Source of the DNA: a bacterium
GTDB lineage: Bacteria; Actinomycetota; Acidimicrobiia; Spongiisociales; ZC4RG35
Assembly: GCA_028824015.1 (NCBI GenBank)
Contig: JAPPFC010000004.1
Location: 37,087 to 101,086 of the forward strand
Length of the DNA: 64,000 nt
Direction: 5' to 3'
Both the position numbers and the translations under genes were made by a program. Position 1 is the first letter of the stretch. Every line of letters begins with the position of its first letter. Under the pieces are notes generated by a model, which was given only the letters and a program-made list of their open reading frames with translations, had not been told where the DNA came from and searched no databases. Below are positions 1-7,416 of this stretch, one piece after another.

Positions 1-861
1 GCCGACCCGCAGGTGCAGCAAGCAGGGTTCCGCCTGGTGCAGCTTCTCCAGGGGGACCCGGCCTTTCCGATCCCGCCGCAACTGGAAGTCAACGACGCGG
101 GGGATCTCGCCCTGCTGTCGCTTCCGTTCCCGGGCGAGCCCAACAGCCGTCTGGCTACCGAGAGGCTCACCAAGATCCGGGAAGAGTACATTCCGGCGGC
201 CTTCGAAGGCGTCGAAGCCGAGGCGTATGTCGGTGGCGTGACGGCCGAGGCCACCGATTTCTACGGCATTGTCGATGTCTACACACCCATAGTCTTTGCC
301 TTCGTCCTGGGTCTCAGCTTCATCTTGCTGATGCTCGTCTTCCGCTCGATCGCCATCCCCATCAAGGCGATCATCATGAACCTGCTCTCGGTGGGCGCCA
401 CCTATGGTCTGTTGGTGCTGGTGTTCCAGAAGGGTGTGGGAGCGGACCTCCTGGGATTCCAGCGCGCCGAGGTGATCGACGCCTGGATACCGCTGTTCCT
501 GTTCAGCATCCTGTTCGGCCTTTCCATGGACTATCACGTGTTCCTGCTGAGCCGCATCCGGGAACGCTACGACCAGACGGGGAACAACGCCCAGGCGGTG
601 GCATACGGTCTGCGTTCGACGGGAGCGATGATCACCGGCGCCGCCCTGATCATGGTTGCCGTCTTCGGCGGGTTCGCGGCGGGAGAGACCGTCGTCAACC
701 AGTTGGTCGGATTCGGGTTGGCCGTAGCCGTGTTCCTGGACGCGACCCTGGTCCGTTCGGTGTTGGTGCCCGCCAGCATGGAAGTGCTGGGAGCCCGCAA
801 CTGGTACCTGCCGTCGTGGCTCGGTTGGCTGCCGGACCTGCGAGTGGAAGCAGAAGAATAG
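1..861 (+). CDS. MMPL/RND-family membrane transporter, C-terminal fragment
   Basis: The reading frame is already open at base 1, so the true start lies outside the window; 286 codons of the C-terminal half are visible. The protein is an MMPL-type permease of the RND superfamily, which exports lipids or other hydrophobic compounds across the cytoplasmic membrane using the proton gradient. Several hydrophobic helices follow a short extracytoplasmic stretch. The hallmark segment FGLSMDYHVFLLSRIRE lies near base 510, and DATLVRSVLVPA precedes the C-terminus near base 740, both typical of the second MMPL transmembrane block. The substrate cannot be read from this fragment. The next gene begins 40 bases downstream on the same strand. 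Confidence 0.9.
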   Translation, partial: ADPQVQQAGFRLVQLLQGDPAFPIPPQLEVNDAGDLALLSLPFPGEPNSRLATERLTKIREEYIPAAFEGVEAEAYVGGVTAEATDFYGIVDVYTPIVFAFVLGLSFILLMLVFRSIAIPIKAIIMNLLSVGATYGLLVLVFQKGVGADLLGFQRAEVIDAWIPLFLFSILFGLSMDYHVFLLSRIRERYDQTGNNAQAVAYGLRSTGAMITGAALIMVAVFGGFAAGETVVNQLVGFGLAVAVFLDATLVRSVLVPASMEVLGARNWYLPSWLGWLPDLRVEAEE

Positions 862-901
862 GCCGACCCATGGGCTCCACCGACAAAGGCTCAGGTCGCC
901 G

Positions 902-2071
902 ATGATCATCCCTTCCGACTATGTGGATGGCTACGAGAAAGCGCGGCTCGTGGATCCGGAGATGGCCGAGGCCTACGTCCGGCACATGCACCTGGGCGAC
1001 CCGGTGGCCGACTCGATGATGGGTGAACTGGCCGCCCTTCCCGCCAAGGACGCCCACCGATTCATCGAGGCCGGAATGGAGGAGGACCAGGACGTGCTCA
1101 AGGATGCGCCCCCTCTCCTTGTCAAGTTCTTTGACAGCCTGGGCAATCCGCCGGATTGGTTGGACACTGCCGCCTTCGTTCCCGGCATCAGGATGTTCCA
1201 CAGGAATTCCAGAGTGGTCCTGGTGGGTTTCGTGGGCGGCGTTCTGGTTGAGGGATTCGCCACCAACATCAGCAAGTCCTTTTTCATCACCGGACGCCTG
1301 CGCGACCAGGGCGTGAGGCGTTTGAAGCAGAACAACCGCCATATGCTCGAGTCCTTCCTCCCCGGCGGTCTGGACAGGCAGGGCGACGGCCTGAAGCTGT
1401 CGGTTCGGGTGCGCATCATTCATGCCCAACTCCGGCAACTGCTCAAAGAATCCGATGACTGGGACTCCGACGCCTGGGGGCTTCCCTTGAGTGCTGCCCA
1501 CCTGGGGTATTCGATAACCGCTTTCTCGGCGCGGCTCCTAAAGCACATGAAAGGACTGGGAGCGACCTTCGACGAGGAAGAACGCGCCAGCTTCATGGCG
1601 GTGTGGCGCTACATCGGCTATCTGATGGGGATTCCTGAGACCATCTTGTTCAAGAGCGAGGAAGAGGCCCTGAGAGTGTTCAGGATTGGAGGCATGGTCG
1701 AACCTCCCATAAGCCTGGAATCCATAGCCATGGCCAATTCCCTGATCGCCTCCGCTCCCTATGTCGCCGGCATACCCGATCACGGCGCCCGGGTGAAGCT
1801 GACCGATTACGCCTACAAACTCTCCAGGGCGCTCATTGGCGATCCTCTGGCCGATGAACTCAAGTATCCCGCCGCTCGATCACTCGGGGTGCTCCTCAAC
1901 TTCCGCAACCTGGGGCGCCTGCGACGGGTCATGGGCAAGAGCTTTCCCAAACTGGTCAACAACCCTTACACCTATTTCACGGGGTTGCTCGAGGTGTCGG
2001 CCTACGACGAAGCGGGAATCAGCTACCGATTGCCGGATCACGTCTACGCCGAGGAATCCAGCTTCTACTAG
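902..2071 (+). CDS. MpaB/DUF2236-family oxygenase-like protein
   Basis: A 389-residue protein resembling the DUF2236/MpaB family, helical haem-associated proteins related to the fungal mycophenolate enzyme MpaB and to latex-clearing protein. Family features visible are an R..H pair in RVRIIHAQLRQL (about residues 165-178) and the block WRYIGYLMGIPE (about 235-246). There is no signal peptide and no obvious membrane segment. It starts at ATG 902, 40 bases after the transporter, and may be co-transcribed with it. The physiological substrate of bacterial members is mostly unknown, so only the family is claimed here. Confidence 0.75.
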   Translation: MIIPSDYVDGYEKARLVDPEMAEAYVRHMHLGDPVADSMMGELAALPAKDAHRFIEAGMEEDQDVLKDAPPLLVKFFDSLGNPPDWLDTAAFVPGIRMFHRNSRVVLVGFVGGVLVEGFATNISKSFFITGRLRDQGVRRLKQNNRHMLESFLPGGLDRQGDGLKLSVRVRIIHAQLRQLLKESDDWDSDAWGLPLSAAHLGYSITAFSARLLKHMKGLGATFDEEERASFMAVWRYIGYLMGIPETILFKSEEEALRVFRIGGMVEPPISLESIAMANSLIASAPYVAGIPDHGARVKLTDYAYKLSRALIGDPLADELKYPAARSLGVLLNFRNLGRLRRVMGKSFPKLVNNPYTYFTGLLEVSAYDEAGISYRLPDHVYAEESSFY

Positions 2072-2385
2072 AGCGGGCCGCCGGGGGACCCTACCCGCTC
2101 CGGGATGCCGGACCCGACCAGGCCGTTGTCTTCCCAACGCCCGGGGGTTTCAGTCGCATCTCCTGATGGCCGGGTGACCCGGGACCGGTAGGTTGTGACG
2201 ATCCCTTTCACTCGCGTCGGCCTAACTTACAGATAAATCCGGACTTTGCTCCACCTGTTCTGCGAATCTACACTAAACTGTCACGAAACGCACACTGTTT
2301 CTTCATATTCAGGACCGTGTGATGTTTGGGATTCCCGATTCCTGGAAGCAGGTGGAGGTGAAGCTTGTTCTCCTTGACCTTTCGC

Positions 2386-2398
2386 GACAGTCACTGTC
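2386..2398. promoter_or_regulatory. perfect short palindrome GACAGT-C-ACTGTC
   Basis: Six-base arms separated by one base. It lies between convergent 3' ends, so it is not obviously an operator; it could be part of a processing or termination structure. It is only described, not assigned a role. Confidence 0.3.
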
Positions 2399-2428
2399 TA
2401 GCTGTCACCACCCCCTCGCTTCCAGGCG

Positions 2429-2475
2429 TGGGTGAGGGGCGGCCAGACTAGATGAACCTCCCGCCCCTCCACCCA
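2429..2475. terminator. GC-rich hairpin downstream of livF, possible bidirectional terminator
   Basis: The left arm TGGGTGAGGGGCGG (2429-2442) pairs with CCGCCCCTCCACCCA (2461-2475) with one bulged base and an 18-base loop. No T-tract follows on either strand, so this is not a classic intrinsic terminator. Its position about 40 bases past the livF stop suggests an end-of-operon structure. Confidence 0.4.
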
Positions 2476-2514
2476 CCTATGGCCCGGGACTTCGGCTAGC
2501 CGGATCGCCCGGAC

Positions 2515-3252
2515 TCAGCCCGCTCCCAGGAATGACCGTCGTACATCCGGGTCGGCGAGTAGTTGGGCTGTCGGCCCCTGGTAGGTGTTGCGACCCATCT
2601 CCAGCACGTAGCCTCGATGGCTCGTCTCCAGTCCCTGGCGGGCGTTCTGCTCGATCATCAGCACTGTCAGCCCGATCTCGCGGTTTAGTCGGCGGATGGC
2701 CTCGAACACCACCCGGGTGACGACCGGAGCCAATCCAGCGGAGGGTTCGTCCATCAGGACCAAGCGGGGTTCCTGCATCAGGGACCGGCCGATCTCGAGC
2801 ATGCGCTGCTCTCCACCCGACATGGTGCCGGCGGCCTGCCGGGAGCGCTCCGCCAACCTCGGGAACAGCCCGTAGACGTAATCGATCCGCTCTCTTATCC
2901 GCGCCTTGTGGCGCTCGACGTACATGCCGAGTTCCAGGTTCTCGTGGACGGTCATCTGCGGGAAGACGCTCCGGAGTTGGGGCACCATGGCGATCCCGGC
3001 CGTGCGCAACGCGTCCTGGGGGGCGATGTTGGTAATGTCCCGTCCATCGCACAGGACCTGGCCGGAACTCACCAGGGCCAGGCCGTAGATGGCCTTGAAC
3101 ACCGTCGACTTGCCGGCGCCGTTGGGGCCTATCACGCACACTATCTCACCCTGGGCCACCTCCAGGTTGACATCCGAGATGATGTCGTGACCTGCGAAGT
3201 AGCCCGCGCACACGTCCCGTAGCTCCAGCAGGGGCCGTCTCTCTGCCGTCAC
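2515..3252 (-). CDS. livF: branched-chain amino acid-type ABC transporter ATP-binding protein LivF
   Basis: The second ATPase of a HAAT (branched-chain amino acid/amide type) importer, 245 residues. Walker A is GPNGAGKST (residues 42-50), the ABC signature is SGGEQRMLEIG, and Walker B with the catalytic Glu is VLMDEPSAGLAP. It starts with GTG at 3252 and overlaps the stop of the upstream livG by four bases (GTGA), indicating translational coupling. It is the last gene of the operon. With LivG it would energise the LivM and LivH-type permeases encoded just upstream. HAAT systems also carry urea, short amides and aromatic acids, so leucine is not assured as the substrate. Confidence 0.93.
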   Translation of the reverse strand: MTAERRPLLELRDVCAGYFAGHDIISDVNLEVAQGEIVCVIGPNGAGKSTVFKAIYGLALVSSGQVLCDGRDITNIAPQDALRTAGIAMVPQLRSVFPQMTVHENLELGMYVERHKARIRERIDYVYGLFPRLAERSRQAAGTMSGGEQRMLEIGRSLMQEPRLVLMDEPSAGLAPVVTRVVFEAIRRLNREIGLTVLMIEQNARQGLETSHRGYVLEMGRNTYQGPTAQLLADPDVRRSFLGAG

Positions 3253-4007
3253 TTCCCACCCTCGCCCTCAGCGCCGAAATAGGCTTCGACGACCGCCGGG
3301 TCCTCCATGATCCGCCGGGGAGGGCCTTCGGCCAGCTTGGCCCCCTGGTCCAGCACCACCACCCTTTGACACAGGTCCGCCACGAACCGCACGTTGTGCT
3401 CGACCAGCAGGAAAGCCACCCCGGCGGTACGGTTCACCTCTCGGAGACGATCGGCGATCTCGACCACCAGGGTGGGATTCACCCCGGAGGTGGCCTCGTC
3501 CAGCAGCACCAGCCTCGGTTCGCTCATCAGGGCCATGCCGATTTCCAGGAGACGGCGCTGGCCCCCCGAGAGGACGCCGGCGCGTTCGTTTGCAAGCGGC
3601 GCGAGGAGCAGGAACTCGAGTAGCGACTCCACCTTGCGGCGGGTTCCCGGGTCGGCCTTCGTGAACAGTCCCGGCACACCCAGCCCCTCCCACTGGATGC
3701 TCAACTCCATGTTCTCGGAGACAGTGAGATCCCGGTAGACGCGGATCACCTGGAAGGTCCGGGACATTCCCAGGCGGGCCACCTGGTGGGGGCGATGACG
3801 GGTGATGTCGATCCCGTCGAAGGTGATCGAGCCCGCGTCGACACTCGAGACCCTGCTCAGGCAATCGAAGAGGGTGGTCTTGCCGCTGCCGTTGGGTCCG
3901 ATCAGACCCACCATCTCACCTTCGCCCACGGTGATGTCCACGCGGTCCAGGGCGGTCAGTCCCCCGAAGCGCTTGACCACGCCTCGAGCCTCCAGGAGGG
4001 CGGTCAT
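3249..4007 (-). CDS. livG: branched-chain amino acid-type ABC transporter ATP-binding protein LivG
   Basis: The first ATPase of the same HAAT importer, 252 residues. Walker A GPNGSGKTT is at residues 37-45, the signature is LSGGQRRLLEIG, and Walker B reads LVLLDEATSG. The signature is followed by the LivG-type ending with VLDQGAKLAEG and PAVVEAYFG. It starts at ATG 4007, overlapping the livM stop by four bases (ATGA), and overlaps livF by four bases at its own end. The cassette is therefore a compact, translationally coupled block. Confidence 0.93.
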   Translation of the reverse strand: MTALLEARGVVKRFGGLTALDRVDITVGEGEMVGLIGPNGSGKTTLFDCLSRVSSVDAGSITFDGIDITRHRPHQVARLGMSRTFQVIRVYRDLTVSENMELSIQWEGLGVPGLFTKADPGTRRKVESLLEFLLLAPLANERAGVLSGGQRRLLEIGMALMSEPRLVLLDEATSGVNPTLVVEIADRLREVNRTAGVAFLLVEHNVRFVADLCQRVVVLDQGAKLAEGPPRRIMEDPAVVEAYFGAEGEGGK

Positions 4008-5053
4008 GGCTCATCCTCCTTCCGGCCGGGGTCGGCCCTGCGCACCAGCCAGCGTCCCCACAGGGCGTTGACCGACGTACCCCGCCGGTCGAAGATCCCC
4101 ACCAGACCCCGCGGTATGAACAGCACTATCACGATCAGAAGGGCCCCCTGGGTCAGGAGGTGGTAGTCCAGGAGGTTCGCCCACAAGACCTCCCGCAGCC
4201 AATAGAGGACCACCGCTCCCACGACGGGTCCGGCGACCGTGCCCAGCCCCCCGAGCATGGTGCTCATCACCGCATCGACCGTCCTTACCTCCACGAAGGC
4301 GATGTCGGGATCCACGAAGGTGTTCTGGTAGGCCCACAGTCCTCCGAACAGGCCGGTGGAGAAGCCCGCGAAGCTGAACACGCTGACCTTGAAACTGGTT
4401 GTGTCTATGCCCCGCATCTCGGCGCCGATCTCGTCCTCCCGGATCGCCACCAGCGCCGCTCCGAAACGGGTGCGGCGCAGCCACCAGGTGAACATCACCA
4501 GCGCCGCCACCAGCACCAACTGTATGTAATAGAAGAGCGGCCGGTTCAGGTAGGGCGGCAGGGTGAGGCCCACCCCTCCACCGGTGAAGCCCGACACCCG
4601 CACGATCTCCCGCATGGCGACGAACGTCCCCAGCATGGCAATCGAGAAGTAGGGTCCCTTCAGCCTCATGGTGGCTCTGCCGATAAGAGCAGCCAGGAGG
4701 CCGGCCACCAGGGCCCCCAACCCGATGGCGGGGATGGGAGACCACCCGATCTGGGGTCCATTGCTCTGCAATGAGACAAGGATGGCGGTGGTGTAGGCGC
4801 CGATCCCGAACCACACCGCGTGCCCGAAGTCCACGTAGCCGGTGAATCCCCCGGTGAGATTCCAGTTCACGGCCACCCCCACGGTGGTCAGCATGAGGGT
4901 CAGGGTGAACAGTGTGGAGTTGGTGACCGAGGGCAGGAGGGGCAGGAGGAACAGGAACACCAGAATCGCCACCGAGGCCGTCCAGCCAACCTGGCCCAGG
5001 CGGCCCCCGGCCACAAATCCGCGTAGCGTTCGGCTGGAGAGGCCCCTACCCAT
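4004..5053 (-). CDS. livM: branched-chain amino acid-type ABC transporter permease LivM
   Basis: An integral membrane permease of 349 residues with many hydrophobic helices and the LivM signature around GGFTGYVDFGHAVWFGIGAY, followed by the cytoplasmic coupling region LVAIREDEIGAEMRGID and the block MLGGLGTVAGPVVGA. It starts at ATG 5053, 33 bases after the end of the upstream binding-protein/LivH fusion. It pairs with the LivH half of that fusion to form the transmembrane channel. The C-terminus is longer and more basic than the core family. Confidence 0.92.
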   Translation of the reverse strand: MGRGLSSRTLRGFVAGGRLGQVGWTASVAILVFLFLLPLLPSVTNSTLFTLTLMLTTVGVAVNWNLTGGFTGYVDFGHAVWFGIGAYTTAILVSLQSNGPQIGWSPIPAIGLGALVAGLLAALIGRATMRLKGPYFSIAMLGTFVAMREIVRVSGFTGGGVGLTLPPYLNRPLFYYIQLVLVAALVMFTWWLRRTRFGAALVAIREDEIGAEMRGIDTTSFKVSVFSFAGFSTGLFGGLWAYQNTFVDPDIAFVEVRTVDAVMSTMLGGLGTVAGPVVGAVVLYWLREVLWANLLDYHLLTQGALLIVIVLFIPRGLVGIFDRRGTSVNALWGRWLVRRADPGRKEDEP

Positions 5054-5086
5054 GACGGGTCCTCGTCAGCGGGTGGTGGTCTTGGA

Positions 5087-7258
5087 TCATGATGCCGTGG
5101 CGTCCACGGGTCTCAGTCCCCGGAAAATGCCCTGGGGACGCAAGATGAGGGCTGCCACCAGGAAGACGAAGGAGGCCACCACCGCCAGGTTGGTGCCGAT
5201 CCGGGGGATGTAGATGGCCAGACCGGCTTCCACGATGCCCAGCACCATCGCTCCGCCCAAGGCTCCCCGTACCGAGCCGAGGCCGGCCATGGCGGTGATG
5301 GCGAAGGCCTTCAGGGTCAGCGGTGGCCCCTGGAAGGGCTGGATGGCGAGCACCGGGCTGATCAGGGCGCCGGCCAGGCCGGTGAGGCCGATGCAGATGG
5401 CGAAGGTCACCGCGTAGACCCGGGACACGTTGATGCCGACGATCCCGGCCGCCTCACGGTTCTGGGCCGCCGCCCTGATGCTCTTGCCGAGGCGGGTGTG
5501 CACGAGGAACAGCGTCAAGGCGGCCGCCACGGCCAGAGCCACGATCAGGATCCAGAATCTGGTGACCGGCACGGTGACTCCCTGGGTCAGTTCCCATACG
5601 CCGCCAACCGCGGTGTCGGTGCGGCGGAAGTCGGCGGAGAAGATGAGCTTCATGGCGTTCTGCAGCATGATCGCCACCCCGAACATCACTAGGAGAGAGA
5701 CCAGGTGGGAGCGGTCGAGTATCGGGTTCACCACCAGGCGTTGCGTCGCGTAGCCCAGCGCCAGCATCACCACGAAGACCAAGGGCGCCGAGGCGAAGGG
5801 ATCCACACCCCAGACCTCGCCGGCCAGCCAAGCCAGGTAGGCGCCGATCATCACGAACTCTCCGTGGGCGAAATTGATCACACCCATGACTCCCCAGATG
5901 ATGGAGAAGCCCAGCACCAGGATCGTGTACATGCCTCCCAGTGCGATGCCGTTGATCAGGGCCTGCGCCAGTTGGTCGATGCCGAAGGAACTGGCGCCGC
6001 GGCCGAAAGTCGCCGTGCCCGGAAGGGAGTATTCGGCCACCGCCGCGGCAGCCGGGGCCACCACCAGGATCCGGCCATCCTGTACCTGCACGGTCCCCAT
6101 CGGCTTGGCGGTGTTGACGCCCCGGTCGTCGAAGGAGATGGGACCGTAGAAGGTGTCGGCCTGCAGGGAATACAGGGCTTCTCGCACAGTGTCCGTGTCG
6201 GTCGTCCCGGCCGCCTCGATCGCCAGGTGCAGAGCGAGGGCCGCCGCGGTGGCGCTGGCGGCCTGGTAGACGGGCGGTTCGCCCCACAGGTTCTCGTAAT
6301 AGGCAGCGTACTGGGATGCGGTTCCGAAATAGGGGCCCTCGTAGGCCATGACCGGTTCCCACTGGGTGGGTCCCAGCACCCCGTACACGTCTTCGCCCAG
6401 TTCATCGACCAGCTTGGGATTGGAAGGGCCCACGGTGATCAGCATGCCCTCGGGCGCGAACCCCAGTTCTTTGGCGGAGTTCACGAACAGCACCGCGTCG
6501 TTGTAGTGCCCTCCGCCCACGAAGATGTCCGGCGCCAGGTCGCGAAACTTGGTCATGATGGCCGAGATGTCCTGGATGTCTTTCGGGTAGGTCTCCACCG
6601 CCAGCACCTCTATGCCGTTGTCTTCGAGGTGCCGGATGGCGCCGTTCGCCACCGAGGTGGGAAAGGAGGTGTCCTCATAGGCGATCACAGCACTGGTGGC
6701 TCCCTCGGCGGCCAGCAACTCGATGCCGGACTTGGTGTAGTCGCTGGCAATGGTGGCCACCAGGAAGAGGTTTCTGAAACCGCGCTCGAACATGGTGTCC
6801 GAGGTGCCGTTCCCCTCCACCATTATCACGTTGTTCGCCTCCGCTATGGCGCTGGCGCCGGTGGTGAGACCGCTCGAATAGGGGCCGAGCAGGAAGTCGA
6901 CCCGATCCTCGTCGATGAGCCTCTGCACCAGGTTGGCGGCGGTGTCGGCGTCGGATTCGTCGTCGTAATAGATTATTTCCGCCGCGTAGCGCGCCCCGTC
7001 GATCTCGATGCCCCCGTACTCCTCGTTCACCCACCTCACCCAGGTGTCGTATCCCTGCCGGGAGTCGCGGCCCTCCACCGCGAATTTGCCGGTCTCGCTC
7101 AGAGCGGCGCCGATGCGCACCGTCCCTGCGAACCCGTCTCCGGGGCCCGTGGTGGGAGAACCGTCAGAGGCGGGGGATCCGTCCTGGCTCGCTCCTCCGC
7201 AACCTGACAGGGCCACCAGCGCGGCAGCGGCTCCGAAAAGGCTGGTGAGTCGGCGCAT
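5087..7258 (-). CDS. natural fusion of HAAT substrate-binding lipoprotein and LivH-type permease
   Basis: One 723-residue frame carries two normally separate components. Residues 1-20 form a lipoprotein signal (basic start MRRLTS, lipobox ALSGC). A periplasmic-binding-protein type I domain (LivK-like, with GPYSSGLTTG and YPKDIQDISAIM) runs to about residue 400. A short Gly/Ser linker leads into a complete LivH permease from about residue 425 (LINGIALGGMY, NFAHGEF, AAQNREAAGIVGI, AMAGLGSVRGALGG). No stop and no internal Met lie at the junction. I chose ATG 7258 over the TTG at 7312 because it gives a proper lipoprotein signal. The first gene of the operon with livM, livG and livF. The fusion tethers the receptor to its own channel, as is known for GlnPQ-type importers. 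A sequencing error joining two genes is the main alternative. Confidence 0.85.
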   Translation of the reverse strand: MRRLTSLFGAAAALVALSGCGGASQDGSPASDGSPTTGPGDGFAGTVRIGAALSETGKFAVEGRDSRQGYDTWVRWVNEEYGGIEIDGARYAAEIIYYDDESDADTAANLVQRLIDEDRVDFLLGPYSSGLTTGASAIAEANNVIMVEGNGTSDTMFERGFRNLFLVATIASDYTKSGIELLAAEGATSAVIAYEDTSFPTSVANGAIRHLEDNGIEVLAVETYPKDIQDISAIMTKFRDLAPDIFVGGGHYNDAVLFVNSAKELGFAPEGMLITVGPSNPKLVDELGEDVYGVLGPTQWEPVMAYEGPYFGTASQYAAYYENLWGEPPVYQAASATAAALALHLAIEAAGTTDTDTVREALYSLQADTFYGPISFDDRGVNTAKPMGTVQVQDGRILVVAPAAAAVAEYSLPGTATFGRGASSFGIDQLAQALINGIALGGMYTILVLGFSIIWGVMGVINFAHGEFVMIGAYLAWLAGEVWGVDPFASAPLVFVVMLALGYATQRLVVNPILDRSHLVSLLVMFGVAIMLQNAMKLIFSADFRRTDTAVGGVWELTQGVTVPVTRFWILIVALAVAAALTLFLVHTRLGKSIRAAAQNREAAGIVGINVSRVYAVTFAICIGLTGLAGALISPVLAIQPFQGPPLTLKAFAITAMAGLGSVRGALGGAMVLGIVEAGLAIYIPRIGTNLAVVASFVFLVAALILRPQGIFRGLRPVDATAS

Positions 7259-7416
7259 TCTGGGTCTGTTCTGTGGTGCTGGCAGTGGAGGCCTTCGAAG
7301 TCTGAGCAGCAATTTTACGGTTTGCTGCCCTTTAACTGGTTTGTTCCCGCATGGCCACCCGGATCGAGAATGACGCCGGTTGGTATGATGTTGGCCATTG
7401 CCCGGCGAGTGAGACG

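Larger units (their letters stand above)
2072..2514. other. intergenic region between convergent genes
   Basis: About 440 bases with no convincing gene. It separates the plus-strand MpaB-like gene from the 3' end of the minus-strand liv operon. It is less GC-rich in its middle (about 2220-2380). It holds a short perfect palindrome at 2386-2398 and an interrupted hairpin at 2429-2475, listed separately. Confidence 0.6.

Noticed and set aside
5705..7207. Plus-strand open frame of about 500 codons opposite the binding-protein/LivH fusion
   Set aside because: A shadow frame of a strongly supported minus-strand gene, with typical antisense composition (His, Gly, Arg, Val) and no start signals.
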